DNA of 12,873 nucleotides from positions 1-12,873 of the forward strand of contig JBIOTQ010000053.1 in the NCBI GenBank assembly GCA_044866075.1, written 5' to 3'. Both the position numbers and the translations under genes were made by a program. Origin of the DNA: JBASRP01 sp044866075 (GTDB taxonomy: Bacteria > Actinomycetota > AC-67). Shown here piece by piece: positions 6,765 through 12,873 of the stretch. The notes under the pieces are model-generated. The model did no database searches. It worked only from the letters and a program-made list of their open reading frames with translations, and was not told the DNA's origin. Within the stretch, counting starts at the first letter, position 1, and every line of letters starts with the position of its first letter.

Positions 6765-7400
6765 GTGGCGGAGCCGTGGCGGTGGGTGGGGGAGCATGCG
6801 TTGCTCCGTCACTTCGACGACGACCTCCTAACGGCGAACGCGATGGCGCACGCGCTCGCGAACGCGGTGCACCAGACCTCGGCCCCCGAGATCGAAGACG
6901 TCGTGCCCGGCGCGCGATCGGTCTTGGTGAGGCTGCAGCCCGGCAGCGAGCCATCACCCGCGCTCCTCACGGCGCTCGGCTCGTCGCCGGAAGCTCGCGG
7001 CTTGGAGGGTCGCCCCGTCGTCGAGATCGCCGTTCGCTACGGCGGCGACGACGGACCGGACCTGGCCGACGTCGCGCGTCTCGCGAAACTCGATGAACAG
7101 GAGGTCGTGCTCCGGCACGCGGCCGCGACGTACACGGTCGGGTTCATCGGGTTCTCCCCGGGCTTCGGCTACCTGCTGGGGCTCCCTGAAGAGCTCGCGA
7201 CGCCGCGCCTCGAGACACCACGCACGCGTATCCCCGCTGGCAGCGTCGCGATCGGCGGCGCGTACACCGGCGTCTATCCACGCGCGACGCCGGGCGGCTG
7301 GCGGCTGATCGGGCGCACCGACCTCCAACTCTTCGACGCGACGCGCGAGCCGCCCGCCCGCCTCGCCCCCGGCGACCGCGTGCGCTTCGTGCCGGCATGA
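6765..7400 (+). CDS. pxpB: 5-oxoprolinase subunit PxpB (KipI family)
   Basis: Subunit of the ATP-dependent PxpABC enzyme that opens 5-oxoproline (pyroglutamate), a spontaneous glutamine/glutamate breakdown product, to L-glutamate. The 211-residue product has the family layout: an N-terminal GEHALLRHF strand and VVPGARSVLVRL around residue 46, then GFIGFSPGFGYLLGLPEEL near 126-144, and PAGSVAIGGAYTGVYP followed by TPGGWRLIGRTD near 156-186. The GTG at 6765 gives the normal N-terminus, but no ribosome binding site is seen (see the possible leaderless promoter). The stop overlaps the pxpC start as ATGA at 7397-7400, indicating translational coupling. Bacillus KipI is a kinase inhibitor, but linkage to pxpC and pxpA here supports the oxoprolinase role. 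Confidence 0.93.
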   Translation: MAEPWRWVGEHALLRHFDDDLLTANAMAHALANAVHQTSAPEIEDVVPGARSVLVRLQPGSEPSPALLTALGSSPEARGLEGRPVVEIAVRYGGDDGPDLADVARLAKLDEQEVVLRHAAATYTVGFIGFSPGFGYLLGLPEELATPRLETPRTRIPAGSVAIGGAYTGVYPRATPGGWRLIGRTDLQLFDATREPPARLAPGDRVRFVPA

Positions 7401-8320
7401 CGATCCACGTCGTCGCGCCCGGCGCGTTCACCACCATCCAAGACCTCGGCCGGAACGGCTGGGCCTCCGCCGGCGTCCCGCCCTCCGGCGCGATGGACCC
7501 CTTCGCGCTGCGCGCCGCGAACCGCCTTCTCGGCAACGACGACAACACCGCTGGTCTTGAGATCACGATGCGAGGTCCGACGCTCCGCTTCGACGCCGAC
7601 GCCCTCATCGCCCTGGCCGGGGCGTCCGTCGACGCCGACCTCGACGGCATCCCGGTCCCCACGCTGGAAACCACCCGCATCGCGAGAGGGTCGACGCTGA
7701 AGCTTCAGCAGTGCACGACGGGAGTACGCGCCTACCTCGCCATCCGCGACGGCATCGATGTCCCGCCCGTCCTCGGCAGTCGCTCGACTCTCGTCAGCGC
7801 GAACCTCGGTGGCGTAGAAGGACGGGCGCTCCAAGCAGGCGACAGCCTGCGGATCGGAGGGGGGTCGGCCGACGGACCGATGCGAGGTATGCAGATCCGC
7901 GAACACTCGGGCATCGTTCGCGTTCTCCCCGGCCCCCAACTCGACGCGTTCACGAAACGAGGACGCACCCAGTTCTTTAAGCAACCCTTCCGCGTGTCGC
8001 CGCGCTCCGATCGTGTGGGCGTGCGCTTCGACGGCGACCCCATCGAGCTGGCGACCACGGCAGACATCGACCCCGAGGGCGTCGTCACCGGCGCGATCCA
8101 GATCCCCGGCGACGGCCTCCCCATCGTGTTGGGCCCCGATCGTCCCGTGACCGGCGGCTACGCAAAGATCGCCACCGTCATCGCCGCGGACCTCGGTGTC
8201 ATCGCGCAGGCGCGGCCCGGCGATAGCCTGCGCTTCGTGGAGGTCGCTCTCGATGAAGCCCGCGCGGCGTGGCGCGATCGCGAACGCGCTCTGACCGAAG
8301 ACATCGAGGATCTCGCGTGA
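7397..8320 (+). CDS. pxpC: 5-oxoprolinase subunit PxpC (biotin-dependent carboxyltransferase-like family, KipA)
   Basis: Partner of PxpB in the PxpABC oxoprolinase; PxpB and PxpC are thought to form the ATP-using part. The 307 residues match the usual ~310. Landmarks are PGAFTTIQDLGRNGWASAGVPPSGAMD at the N-terminus (split here only by wording: the key parts are TIQDLGR and GVPPSGAMD), then RAANRLLGN, GLEITMRGPTLRF near 54-66, YLAIRDGID near 113, SDRVGVRFDG near 205 and GPDRPVTGGYAKIATVIAAD near 246. The family is distantly related to urea amidolyase C-terminal domains, but no biotin-carrier segment is present. The ATG overlaps the pxpB stop, and the TGA at 8318-8320 overlaps the GTG of pxpA, so the three genes form one tightly coupled unit. 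Confidence 0.93.
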   Translation: MTIHVVAPGAFTTIQDLGRNGWASAGVPPSGAMDPFALRAANRLLGNDDNTAGLEITMRGPTLRFDADALIALAGASVDADLDGIPVPTLETTRIARGSTLKLQQCTTGVRAYLAIRDGIDVPPVLGSRSTLVSANLGGVEGRALQAGDSLRIGGGSADGPMRGMQIREHSGIVRVLPGPQLDAFTKRGRTQFFKQPFRVSPRSDRVGVRFDGDPIELATTADIDPEGVVTGAIQIPGDGLPIVLGPDRPVTGGYAKIATVIAADLGVIAQARPGDSLRFVEVALDEARAAWRDRERALTEDIEDLA

Positions 8321-9060
8321 GCATCGATCTCAACGCGGACGTCGGCGAGGGGGCCGACGACCTCCCGGTCTTCCCGCTCGTCACTTCCGTCAGCATCGCG
8401 TGCGGCGCGCACGCGGGCGACGTCGAGACGATGCGTCGATGCGTCGCCGAAGCGAAGAACCTCAACGTCGTCGTGGGCGCGCACCCCGGGTACCCGGATC
8501 GCGAGGGATTCGGGCGCGTGCCGATGAGCATGGCCGACGAGGAGCTCGCCGTGTCGCTCGCGGATCAGATCCTCGCGCTCGACGCCGTCGCGCACGAGAA
8601 GGGCCTCGGCGTCGTTCACGTCAAGCCCCACGGCGCTTTGTACAACCAGGCCGCCGTCGACCGCCGACTCGCCGACGTCGTCGTCCGCGTCTTAGCGATC
8701 CTTGATCCGCGGATGCGTCTCATCGCCCTCGCGGGATCCGAGATGATCGCCGCCGCGCGCGCTGCCGGCATACCGGTCGCTTCCGAATCGTTCGCCGACC
8801 GGGCCTACCTCGCGGACGGCACCCTCGCGCCGCGCGGCACGGGAGGCGCGCTCATCGAGGATCCGAGCGCCGCCGCCGCGCAGGCGCTGGCGTTGTCCAC
8901 CGGCCAACCGATCGCCACGGTCGACGGCGGCTCGCTCGTGATCGACACCGACACCATCTGCCTGCACGCCGACACGCTCGGCGCGGTCGCCATCGCGCAG
9001 GCCGTTCGCGAAACGCTGAACGGCGCCGGCGTCGAGGTCGCGCCCCTCTCGCGGGGATGA
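8317..9060 (+). CDS. pxpA: 5-oxoprolinase subunit PxpA (LamB/YcsF family)
   Basis: Third subunit of PxpABC, the metal-site-like (beta/alpha) barrel component that acts on the phosphorylated 5-oxoproline. The GTG at 8317 gives a 247-residue protein, close to the ~245-250 of the family, beginning SIDLNADVGEG as expected. A longer frame from 8269 would only add 16 basic residues overlapping pxpC. Motifs are SIACGAHAGD (about 29-38), VVVGAHPGYPDREGFGRVP (about 52-70), HVKPHGALYNQ (about 95-105), FADRAYLADGTLAPRG (about 152-167) and ICLHADTLGA (about 212-221). Start and stop overlaps imply expression from the same transcript as pxpB and pxpC. The order B-C-A is one of the common arrangements. Confidence 0.95.
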   Translation: MSIDLNADVGEGADDLPVFPLVTSVSIACGAHAGDVETMRRCVAEAKNLNVVVGAHPGYPDREGFGRVPMSMADEELAVSLADQILALDAVAHEKGLGVVHVKPHGALYNQAAVDRRLADVVVRVLAILDPRMRLIALAGSEMIAAARAAGIPVASESFADRAYLADGTLAPRGTGGALIEDPSAAAAQALALSTGQPIATVDGGSLVIDTDTICLHADTLGAVAIAQAVRETLNGAGVEVAPLSRG

Positions 9061-9073
9061 TAGGTTCCCCGCG
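9050..9073 (+). terminator. Hairpin at the end of the pxp operon
   Basis: A perfect 8-bp stem, CGCGGGGA (9050-9057) with TCCCCGCG (9066-9073), and an 8-base loop that includes the pxpA stop codon. No T tract follows, so it may be a weak or factor-assisted terminator or a 3'-end stabiliser. Confidence 0.45.
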
Positions 9074-9078
9074 CGCGC

Positions 9079-9870
9079 TTGATAACTGCAGCCGGTCCCA
9101 GGGTGGGCGGGAGGAATCGAAGCCTCGCCCCCGATAACCAGGAGAGTGCGACGAACGATCCGTTGAAGCGACTGCTGGATCTGCAACGGGTCGACACCGC
9201 TATCGACCGGCTCGAGCAACGCAAGGCCGACCTTCCCGAACAGCGCGCTCTCGACGAGATCACCGCCCAACTCGAAGTGGTCCGTTCCGCGTACGGGACC
9301 CTCAAAGCGCAGATGGACGAGATCGCGCGCGACCAGTCCCGCCTCGAGGGCGACGTGCAGATGATCGACGACAAGATCAAGCACGAGTCCGAGCGTCTCT
9401 ACGGCGGAGACATCACCAGCCCCAAGGAACTCGCGAGCATCCAGGCGGAGCTCGACGCGCTGCGCCGGCGCAAGAACCATCTCGAGGACCAAGACCTCGA
9501 GGTGATGGAGCGGCGCGAAGGCGTCGAGAAAGAGCTCGCCGACCTCGAGAGTCGCGTCTTAGAGCTCGAGGGTCGTTCCCAGGAGGCAGAGGCGGCGCGC
9601 GACGCGGCCGCCGTCGAGATCGAGACGGAGCTCACCTCGAACGGCGAGGCCCGGTCGGCGATCCTTCCCGACCTTCCGCCGGAGCTGCTCGAGACCTACG
9701 AGGAGCTCCGCCCGAAGAAGGGCGGTGTCGCGGCCGCCGCGCTCGAAGGCAACGTGTGCCGCGGCTGCGGGGTCGCGCTCTCACCGATGGCGATGGACGA
9801 GATCAAGCGCGCGACCGCGGACGAGCTTCCGCGCTGCGAGAACTGCCGGCGAATCCTCGTCCGCGTCTAG
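9079..9870 (+). CDS. Coiled-coil protein with C4-type zinc ribbon
   Basis: Up to 263 residues. From about base 9163 the product is a long helical coiled coil rich in Glu, Leu and Arg (LQRVDTAIDRLEQRK through LEGRSQEAEAARD). A C-terminal zinc ribbon follows, with CRGC and CENC pairs (Cys227/230 and Cys253/256 from the 9079 start). This is the architecture of the CT398/Rv2229c-type family. In mycobacteria such a gene precedes an RNase H gene, as here. The biochemical role is not established; nucleic-acid or protein binding is inferred. The start is uncertain. The TTG at 9079 and GTG at 9103 lack ribosome binding sites, and a hairpin occupies 9105-9130. An AGGAGAG at 9140-9146 points to a start nearer 9151-9163, where only ACG (9151) and TTG (9163) are in frame. 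Homology to the family begins near DPLKRLLDLQ. Confidence 0.85.
   Translation: MITAAGPRVGGRNRSLAPDNQESATNDPLKRLLDLQRVDTAIDRLEQRKADLPEQRALDEITAQLEVVRSAYGTLKAQMDEIARDQSRLEGDVQMIDDKIKHESERLYGGDITSPKELASIQAELDALRRRKNHLEDQDLEVMERREGVEKELADLESRVLELEGRSQEAEAARDAAAVEIETELTSNGEARSAILPDLPPELLETYEELRPKKGGVAAAALEGNVCRGCGVALSPMAMDEIKRATADELPRCENCRRILVRV
9105..9130 (+). promoter_or_regulatory. Stem-loop ahead of the zinc-ribbon coding region
   Basis: GGGCG (9105-9109) pairs with CGCCC (9126-9130) and AGG (9112-9114) with CCT (9123-9125), leaving a two-base bulge and an 8-base loop. It lies between the pxp operon and the AGGAGAG at 9140-9146. It suggests that translation of the zinc-ribbon gene starts downstream of it; any regulatory role is guesswork. 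Confidence 0.3.
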
Positions 9871-9884
9871 CGAGACCCGTGCCG

Positions 9885-10340
9885 ATGAAGGTCGTCGCCA
9901 ACTGCGACGGCGGCGCGCGCGGCAACCCGGGGCCCGCGGGCATCGGCGTCACGATCCGTTCGCCGCGCGGGAAGGTACTGGCCGAGGTCTCCGAAGCGAT
10001 CGGCGCCGCGACGAACAACGTCGCCGAGTACACGGCGGTGAAGCGCGCGTTCGAACGGGCCGCCGAACTCGGCGCGACCGACGTGCTGATCCGCTCGGAC
10101 TCGAAGCTCCTGATCGAACAGTTGAAGGGCAATTACCGCGTGAAGAATCCGACGCTGCAACGCCTGCACGCCGAGGTCCGCGCTCTCGCGCGCCGCTTCG
10201 AGACGGTCGCGTACGAGCACGTGCCGCGCGAGCGCAACCGCCGCGCGGACCAGCTCGTGAACCTGGCCGTCGACGCCTGGCTCGCGGAGCACCCGGACGA
10301 GCCACCCATGGACGATCCGGACCAGGAAAGCCTCTTCTAA
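9885..10340 (+). CDS. RNase HI family ribonuclease
   Basis: Endonuclease that cuts the RNA strand of RNA-DNA hybrids, acting in primer and R-loop removal. From the ATG at 9885 the product is 151 residues, with all four acidic catalytic positions: Asp8 (NCDGGARGNPG), Glu48 (NNVAEY), Asp72 (RSDSKLL) and Asp122 (RRADQLVN). The EHVPRERN segment near 111-118 is typical of the archaeal-like/YpdQ branch rather than E. coli RnhA. An in-frame GTG at 9879 would add two residues. The gene starts 14 bases after the zinc-ribbon stop, so the two are probably co-transcribed. Mycobacterial relatives (Rv2228c type) carry an extra C-terminal phosphatase domain; this protein ends shortly after the RNase H fold with an acidic tail, so that domain is absent. 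Confidence 0.95.
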   Translation: MKVVANCDGGARGNPGPAGIGVTIRSPRGKVLAEVSEAIGAATNNVAEYTAVKRAFERAAELGATDVLIRSDSKLLIEQLKGNYRVKNPTLQRLHAEVRALARRFETVAYEHVPRERNRRADQLVNLAVDAWLAEHPDEPPMDDPDQESLF

Positions 10341-10567
10341 AGCACCCGCCCTAGGCAGGACTGCCGAGCGCCCGCTCGCCATGCTCCCGGAAGCGCCGCG
10401 ACCCGACATCTTGAAGGTCATGAACACCCTCGAGCTCTCTTCCATCGAAGCCACCGGCGCCGGCATCGGCTGCGCGACGCGTTCGATCGCGGTCTCCTCC
10501 GACCCATGCGGCGGGCTGAAGCCTCCGACTCCCAACGCGCCGGCCGCGGTGCGGATCGTCTTCGAGG

Positions 10568-10603
10568 CAGACTCTTCCCAAGCTCAGCGTTAGACTGTTC
10601 TTG
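10568..10603 (+). promoter_or_regulatory. rnpB promoter
   Basis: A -35 element CAGACT (10568-10573, sharing GAC with TTGACA) and a -10 element TAGACT (10591-10596) are separated by 17 bases. The predicted start, about seven bases after the -10, falls at ~10603, just before the first paired base of the RNase P RNA at 10606. Confidence 0.6.
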
Positions 10604-10605
10604 CA

Positions 10606-11037
10606 GGAAGCAGGCCGGGTGGCCGCGGCTCGCCGCGAGGCGGGTCGAGGAAAGTCGGGCCTCCGCAGGGCAGGGCGGTGGGTAACACCCACCCGGAGCG
10701 ATCCGGGGACAGTGCCACAGAAATCACACCGCCAGCGGCCGCAGGCGTTGGGTCGAGCGAGAGCCAGACCCCGTCGGCGGTGCGGGCAAGGGTGCAACGG
10801 TGAGGTAAGAGCTCACCAGCGTGGAGGGCGACCTCCGCGGCTCGGTAAACCCCGCCCGGAGCAAGGCCAAGCAGGGCATCGTTTCCGGCGGCCCGTCGGA
10901 ACGGTCGCGAAAGCGGCCTCGGTGTCCGGGTAGGCCGCACGAGGCCGGCGGTAACGTCGGTCCCAGAGAGATGGTCACCCCGCCGCGGCGGCGCGAGCCG
11001 AAGCGGCGGACAGGAGCCCGCTTACAGGCCGGCTTCC
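10606..11037 (+). ncRNA. rnpB: RNase P RNA, bacterial class A
   Basis: Catalytic RNA that removes the 5' leader of tRNA precursors. The length, ~430 nt, is typical. Conserved blocks in order are GAGGAAAGTC (10647-10656, 5' strand of the P4 core), ACAGTGCCACAGAAA (10709-10723), GGGCAAGGGTGCAACGGTGAG (around 10784-10804, quoted from its key parts GGTGCAACGGTGAGGTAAGA), GGTAAACCCC followed by GGAGCAAGGCCAA (10844-10870), the AGAGAGATGGTCA 3' core strand (10965-10977), and ACAGGAGCCCGCTTAC (11010-11025). The ends pair as helix P1: GGAAGC (10606-10611) with GCTTCC (11032-11037), extended by GGCC with GGCC. It has its own promoter and is followed by a strong terminator. Reading frames on either strand across it are spurious. 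Confidence 0.96.
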
Positions 11038-11044
11038 GGAACGT

Positions 11045-11080
11045 GGAGGGCCTCCCGAGAGGGGGGCCCTCCGCTCTTTC
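11045..11080 (+). terminator. Intrinsic terminator of rnpB
   Basis: A 12-bp stem (11045-11056 with 11061-11072, one T-G pair) is closed by a GAGA tetraloop and followed by GCTCTTTC. It begins eight bases after the RNase P RNA end. The T tract is short, as is common in high-G+C genomes. Confidence 0.8.
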
Positions 11081-11136
11081 CCGGTTCCCGCCCGCTACGG
11101 TTGTGATGGAGTCGCCGCCGTCTCGAGGAGGACCGC

Positions 11137-11589
11137 ATGGCCGCCCGCGCCGAGAAGCTCCGCATCAGGCCACCGCTGCATCCCGCCCTCATCCGCTACC
11201 GCGACGAGCGCCAGGAGAGCATGCAGCTACACCTCGCGGATCACATCACCGCGTTCGCGGGGTCGATGAACTTCGTCTACATCCACGTCGTTTGGTTCCT
11301 GGCATGGATCCTTATCAATGAGGGCTTCTTGGGCGACCGGATCGTCTTCGACAAGTTCCCCTTCGGCCTCCTGACCATGATCGTCTCGTTGGAAGCGATC
11401 TTCCTGTCGACGTTCGTGATGATCAGCCAGAACCGCGCCGACGAGAAACGGCAAGCGCTCGCCGACCATCAATGGGAGTTGGTGCAACAGGAGGAGAAGC
11501 AGAACGAAGAGCTCCTCGAGGTCTCGCGCCAGATCCTGGACCTCACCAAGCAGGTTCACGCCCTCGTGAAACGCTCGGATACAGTCTGA
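11137..11589 (+). CDS. DUF1003 family membrane protein
   Basis: A 150-residue inner-membrane protein with the DUF1003 pattern: LADHITAFAGSMNFVYIHV (33-51), two membrane helices (about 44-61 and 75-97) and FGLLTMIVSLEAIFLSTFV followed by MISQNRAD at 95-102. A charged C-terminal coiled coil follows (101-146: EKRQALADHQWELVQQEEKQ and on). The biochemical function of the family is not known to me. GAGGAGG at 11126-11132 is a good ribosome binding site for the ATG. TACGGT at 11096-11101 could be a -10 box downstream of the rnpB terminator. Only four bases separate its stop from the start of the CorA gene, so the two are almost certainly co-transcribed, which suggests a link with divalent metal transport. 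Confidence 0.92.
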   Translation: MAARAEKLRIRPPLHPALIRYRDERQESMQLHLADHITAFAGSMNFVYIHVVWFLAWILINEGFLGDRIVFDKFPFGLLTMIVSLEAIFLSTFVMISQNRADEKRQALADHQWELVQQEEKQNEELLEVSRQILDLTKQVHALVKRSDTV

Positions 11590-11593
11590 CGCG

Positions 11594-12559
11594 ATGCTGA
11601 AAGCGATCTGCCACGTCGAGGGCTCCGGCTGGACCGAGGTCCACGACATCGCTCGCATCTCCGACCTCATCCAATCCGACAGTAACGTCGTCTGGGCAGA
11701 GGTGGACGTCGCGACCCTCACCGCCAAGGACACAGGAACGGTCAGCGAGGAGTTCGGTCTCCATCCGCTCGCCGTGGAGGACGCGGTGAGCCTCAAGCAA
11801 CGCCCGAAGTTCGAGGCGTACGAGAACCACCTCTTCACAGTGATGCACCAGCTCGACCTGATCGATGGTCAGCTCGAGGCGAAACAGATCGCGTGCTTCA
11901 TCGGGAAGGGATGGGTGCTCACCGTTCACGAACACGCGGAGCGGACGCTCGACGAGGTCGAGCGCCGGCTGCGCGCCCAGCCGAAGCCGCGCGAGCGCGG
12001 CCCGTCGCACATCATGCACACGCTCCTCGACGTGATCGTGGACGACTACCAGCACAAGGCGGATGCCATCGAGGACGAGGTCGAGGAGCTCGAAGAGCTC
12101 GTCCTCGCCCACCCGGAATCGCAGATCGACAAGCAGCTCTACTCGGTCAAGCAGCGGATCGCGCGTCTCCGCCGGTACGCGGTTCCCGGCGAGCGGATCC
12201 TCTCGACGATGTTCTCGCCTTCCAGTACGGCCGTTCCCGACGAGACGAGCGCGTACTTCCGGGACGTGCACGATCACATGCTGCGGATCATCGATCAGAT
12301 GCGGAACGTCACGGATCTCTCGGACGCCCTGATCGATCTGCGGCGGGTCGAACAAGCCAACGCGCTCAACGAGGTGACGAAACGGCTGACGGGCTGGGCG
12401 GCGATCGTGGCCATACCGACCTTGATAGCGGGCATCTACGGCATGAATTACCGGCTCACGCCCGTCGACCAGGAATGGGGCTTCGAGGTTGCGATCGGGC
12501 TCATGGTGATCAGCGCCGGCGGCCTCTACACGTTCTTCAAGAAACGCGGTTGGATCTGA
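11594..12559 (+). CDS. corA: CorA family divalent-cation (Mg2+/Co2+) transporter
   Basis: Pentameric inner-membrane channel for Mg2+ uptake (some members move Co2+, Ni2+ or Zn2+ instead). The 321-residue product has the full architecture: an N-terminal cytoplasmic alpha/beta domain with FGLHPLAVEDAV (54-65) and QRPKFEAYENHLF (69-81), a long helical stalk (about 145-265) with the acidic DEVEELEELV segment at 161-170, two C-terminal membrane helices (about 267-282 and 296-316), and the signature GMN at 283-285 (IYGMNYR). A basic KKRGWI tail closes it. The periplasmic loop reads TPVDQEWG in place of the common MPEL. It follows the DUF1003 gene by four bases, and its last codons overlap the probable start of the DUF2332 gene. 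Mg2+ as substrate is inferred from the family. Confidence 0.96.
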   Translation: MLKAICHVEGSGWTEVHDIARISDLIQSDSNVVWAEVDVATLTAKDTGTVSEEFGLHPLAVEDAVSLKQRPKFEAYENHLFTVMHQLDLIDGQLEAKQIACFIGKGWVLTVHEHAERTLDEVERRLRAQPKPRERGPSHIMHTLLDVIVDDYQHKADAIEDEVEELEELVLAHPESQIDKQLYSVKQRIARLRRYAVPGERILSTMFSPSSTAVPDETSAYFRDVHDHMLRIIDQMRNVTDLSDALIDLRRVEQANALNEVTKRLTGWAAIVAIPTLIAGIYGMNYRLTPVDQEWGFEVAIGLMVISAGGLYTFFKKRGWI

Positions 12560-12873
12560 CCTCCGAGCAGGCGCGCGGCATCATCGCGACGATCCTGCGC
12601 GTCCAGGCGGAGTGGTGCCAGACCTTGGGCTCTCCTCTCTATGCCTCGCTCTTGCCGCAGGCGGCCGACGACGCGGAAGCAGGCGGACCGGTCTGGGACG
12701 TGATGCGGGGACACGAGGGCGACCCCCTCGGGTCGGCACTGGCACTGCGGTTCGTCGGGTCGGTCCATCGCGTCGCGCTCGAAGGAAAAGCGCCGGATCT
12801 CGCCGCCTTCTATCCGTCCCTCGGCGGCGAAGCCGCCGGTGACGCCTGGCCGGCGTTCCGCTCCGCCGTCGAG
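12550..12873 (+). CDS. DUF2332 family protein, N-terminal part (runs off the window)
   Basis: The frame from TTG at 12550 is open to the last base, giving 108 codons. The sequence LRVQAEWCQTLGSPLYASLL, then AAGGPVWDVM (key parts AGGPVWDVM), then GDPLGSALALRFVGSVHRVALEGKAPDLAAFYPSLGG fits DUF2332 (the diagnostic parts are GSPLYASLLP, SALALRFVG and HRVALEGKAPDLA). Members are about 330-350 residues, common in actinobacteria and of unknown function. No ATG or GTG lies in frame nearby. The TTG overlaps the corA stop by ten bases, implying coupling, though the ribosome binding site is weak. Confidence 0.82.
   Translation, partial: MDLTSEQARGIIATILRVQAEWCQTLGSPLYASLLPQAADDAEAGGPVWDVMRGHEGDPLGSALALRFVGSVHRVALEGKAPDLAAFYPSLGGEAAGDAWPAFRSAVE

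Noticed and set aside
9107..9130. GGAATCGAAGCC on the plus strand, whose complement resembles a tRNA or tmRNA T-arm (TTCGATTCC)
   Set aside because: The T-stem does not pair, and the rest of a tRNA or tmRNA is not present on that strand, which is the coding region of the zinc-ribbon gene. The hairpin at 9105-9130 explains the symmetry.
10381..10593. Small frame between the RNase H gene and rnpB
   Set aside because: It has no ribosome binding site or known motif, and its end overlaps the rnpB promoter. The 265-base gap is better left as intergenic. The minus-strand frames here overlap rnpB or the RNase H gene.
10590..10978. Several open frames on both strands across rnpB
   Set aside because: All coincide with the RNase P RNA, whose conserved blocks and P1 pairing are clear; structured GC-rich RNA genes often leave open frames.

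Overview
The window looks like a chromosomal segment of a high-G+C bacterium, most likely an actinobacterium (Actinomycetota). Hand-counted lines in ordinary genes run about 65-70% G+C. The gene content fits this: a DUF2332 protein, a large LuxR-type ATPase regulator, a zinc-ribbon gene next to RNase HI, a class A RNase P RNA, and TAnnnT-type -10 boxes. I cannot name a genus.

Layout. 1-570 is the 3' part of a GabD-like succinate-semialdehyde dehydrogenase. Its stop overlaps the start of what looks like the first ~27 codons of a pyridoxamine-phosphate-oxidase-like gene. That similarity ends abruptly near base 648. From ~648 to ~2298 lies an AT-richer stretch (53-63% G+C on counted lines) with a hypothetical protein fused in frame to the oxidase-like start, a ~295-base stretch with no convincing gene, and a small secreted six-cysteine protein. 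On its right side is the 5' stub of an ABC-F ATPase gene on the minus strand, which has two compensating frameshifts and stops after ~105 codons. The stretch is therefore bordered by the 5' stubs of two genes that once pointed at each other. I read it as a replacement or insertion scar, and it is the most interesting structure in the window.

2700-6152 is a regulatory pair: a stand-alone CheY-like receiver (minus strand), divergent from a 926-residue LuxR-family ATPase regulator. A 19-bp sequence (18/19 identical) occurs once in their shared upstream region and once just past the regulator gene.

6309-9060 holds msrB (methionine-R-sulfoxide reductase) and then the overlapping 5-oxoprolinase genes pxpB-pxpC-pxpA. 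PxpABC would return 5-oxoproline to glutamate. 9079-10340 holds a coiled-coil/zinc-ribbon protein and an RNase HI family protein. rnpB follows at about 10606-11037 with a recognisable promoter and a 12-bp GAGA-loop terminator. 11137-12559 is a two-gene unit of a DUF1003 membrane protein and a CorA-type metal transporter, whose last codons overlap the start of a DUF2332 gene that runs off the window.

Most of the right two-thirds is conventional housekeeping. I found no CRISPR array, complete insertion sequence, tRNA or clearly novel multi-gene system. The novelty is in the scarred 648-2298 region and some regulatory details.
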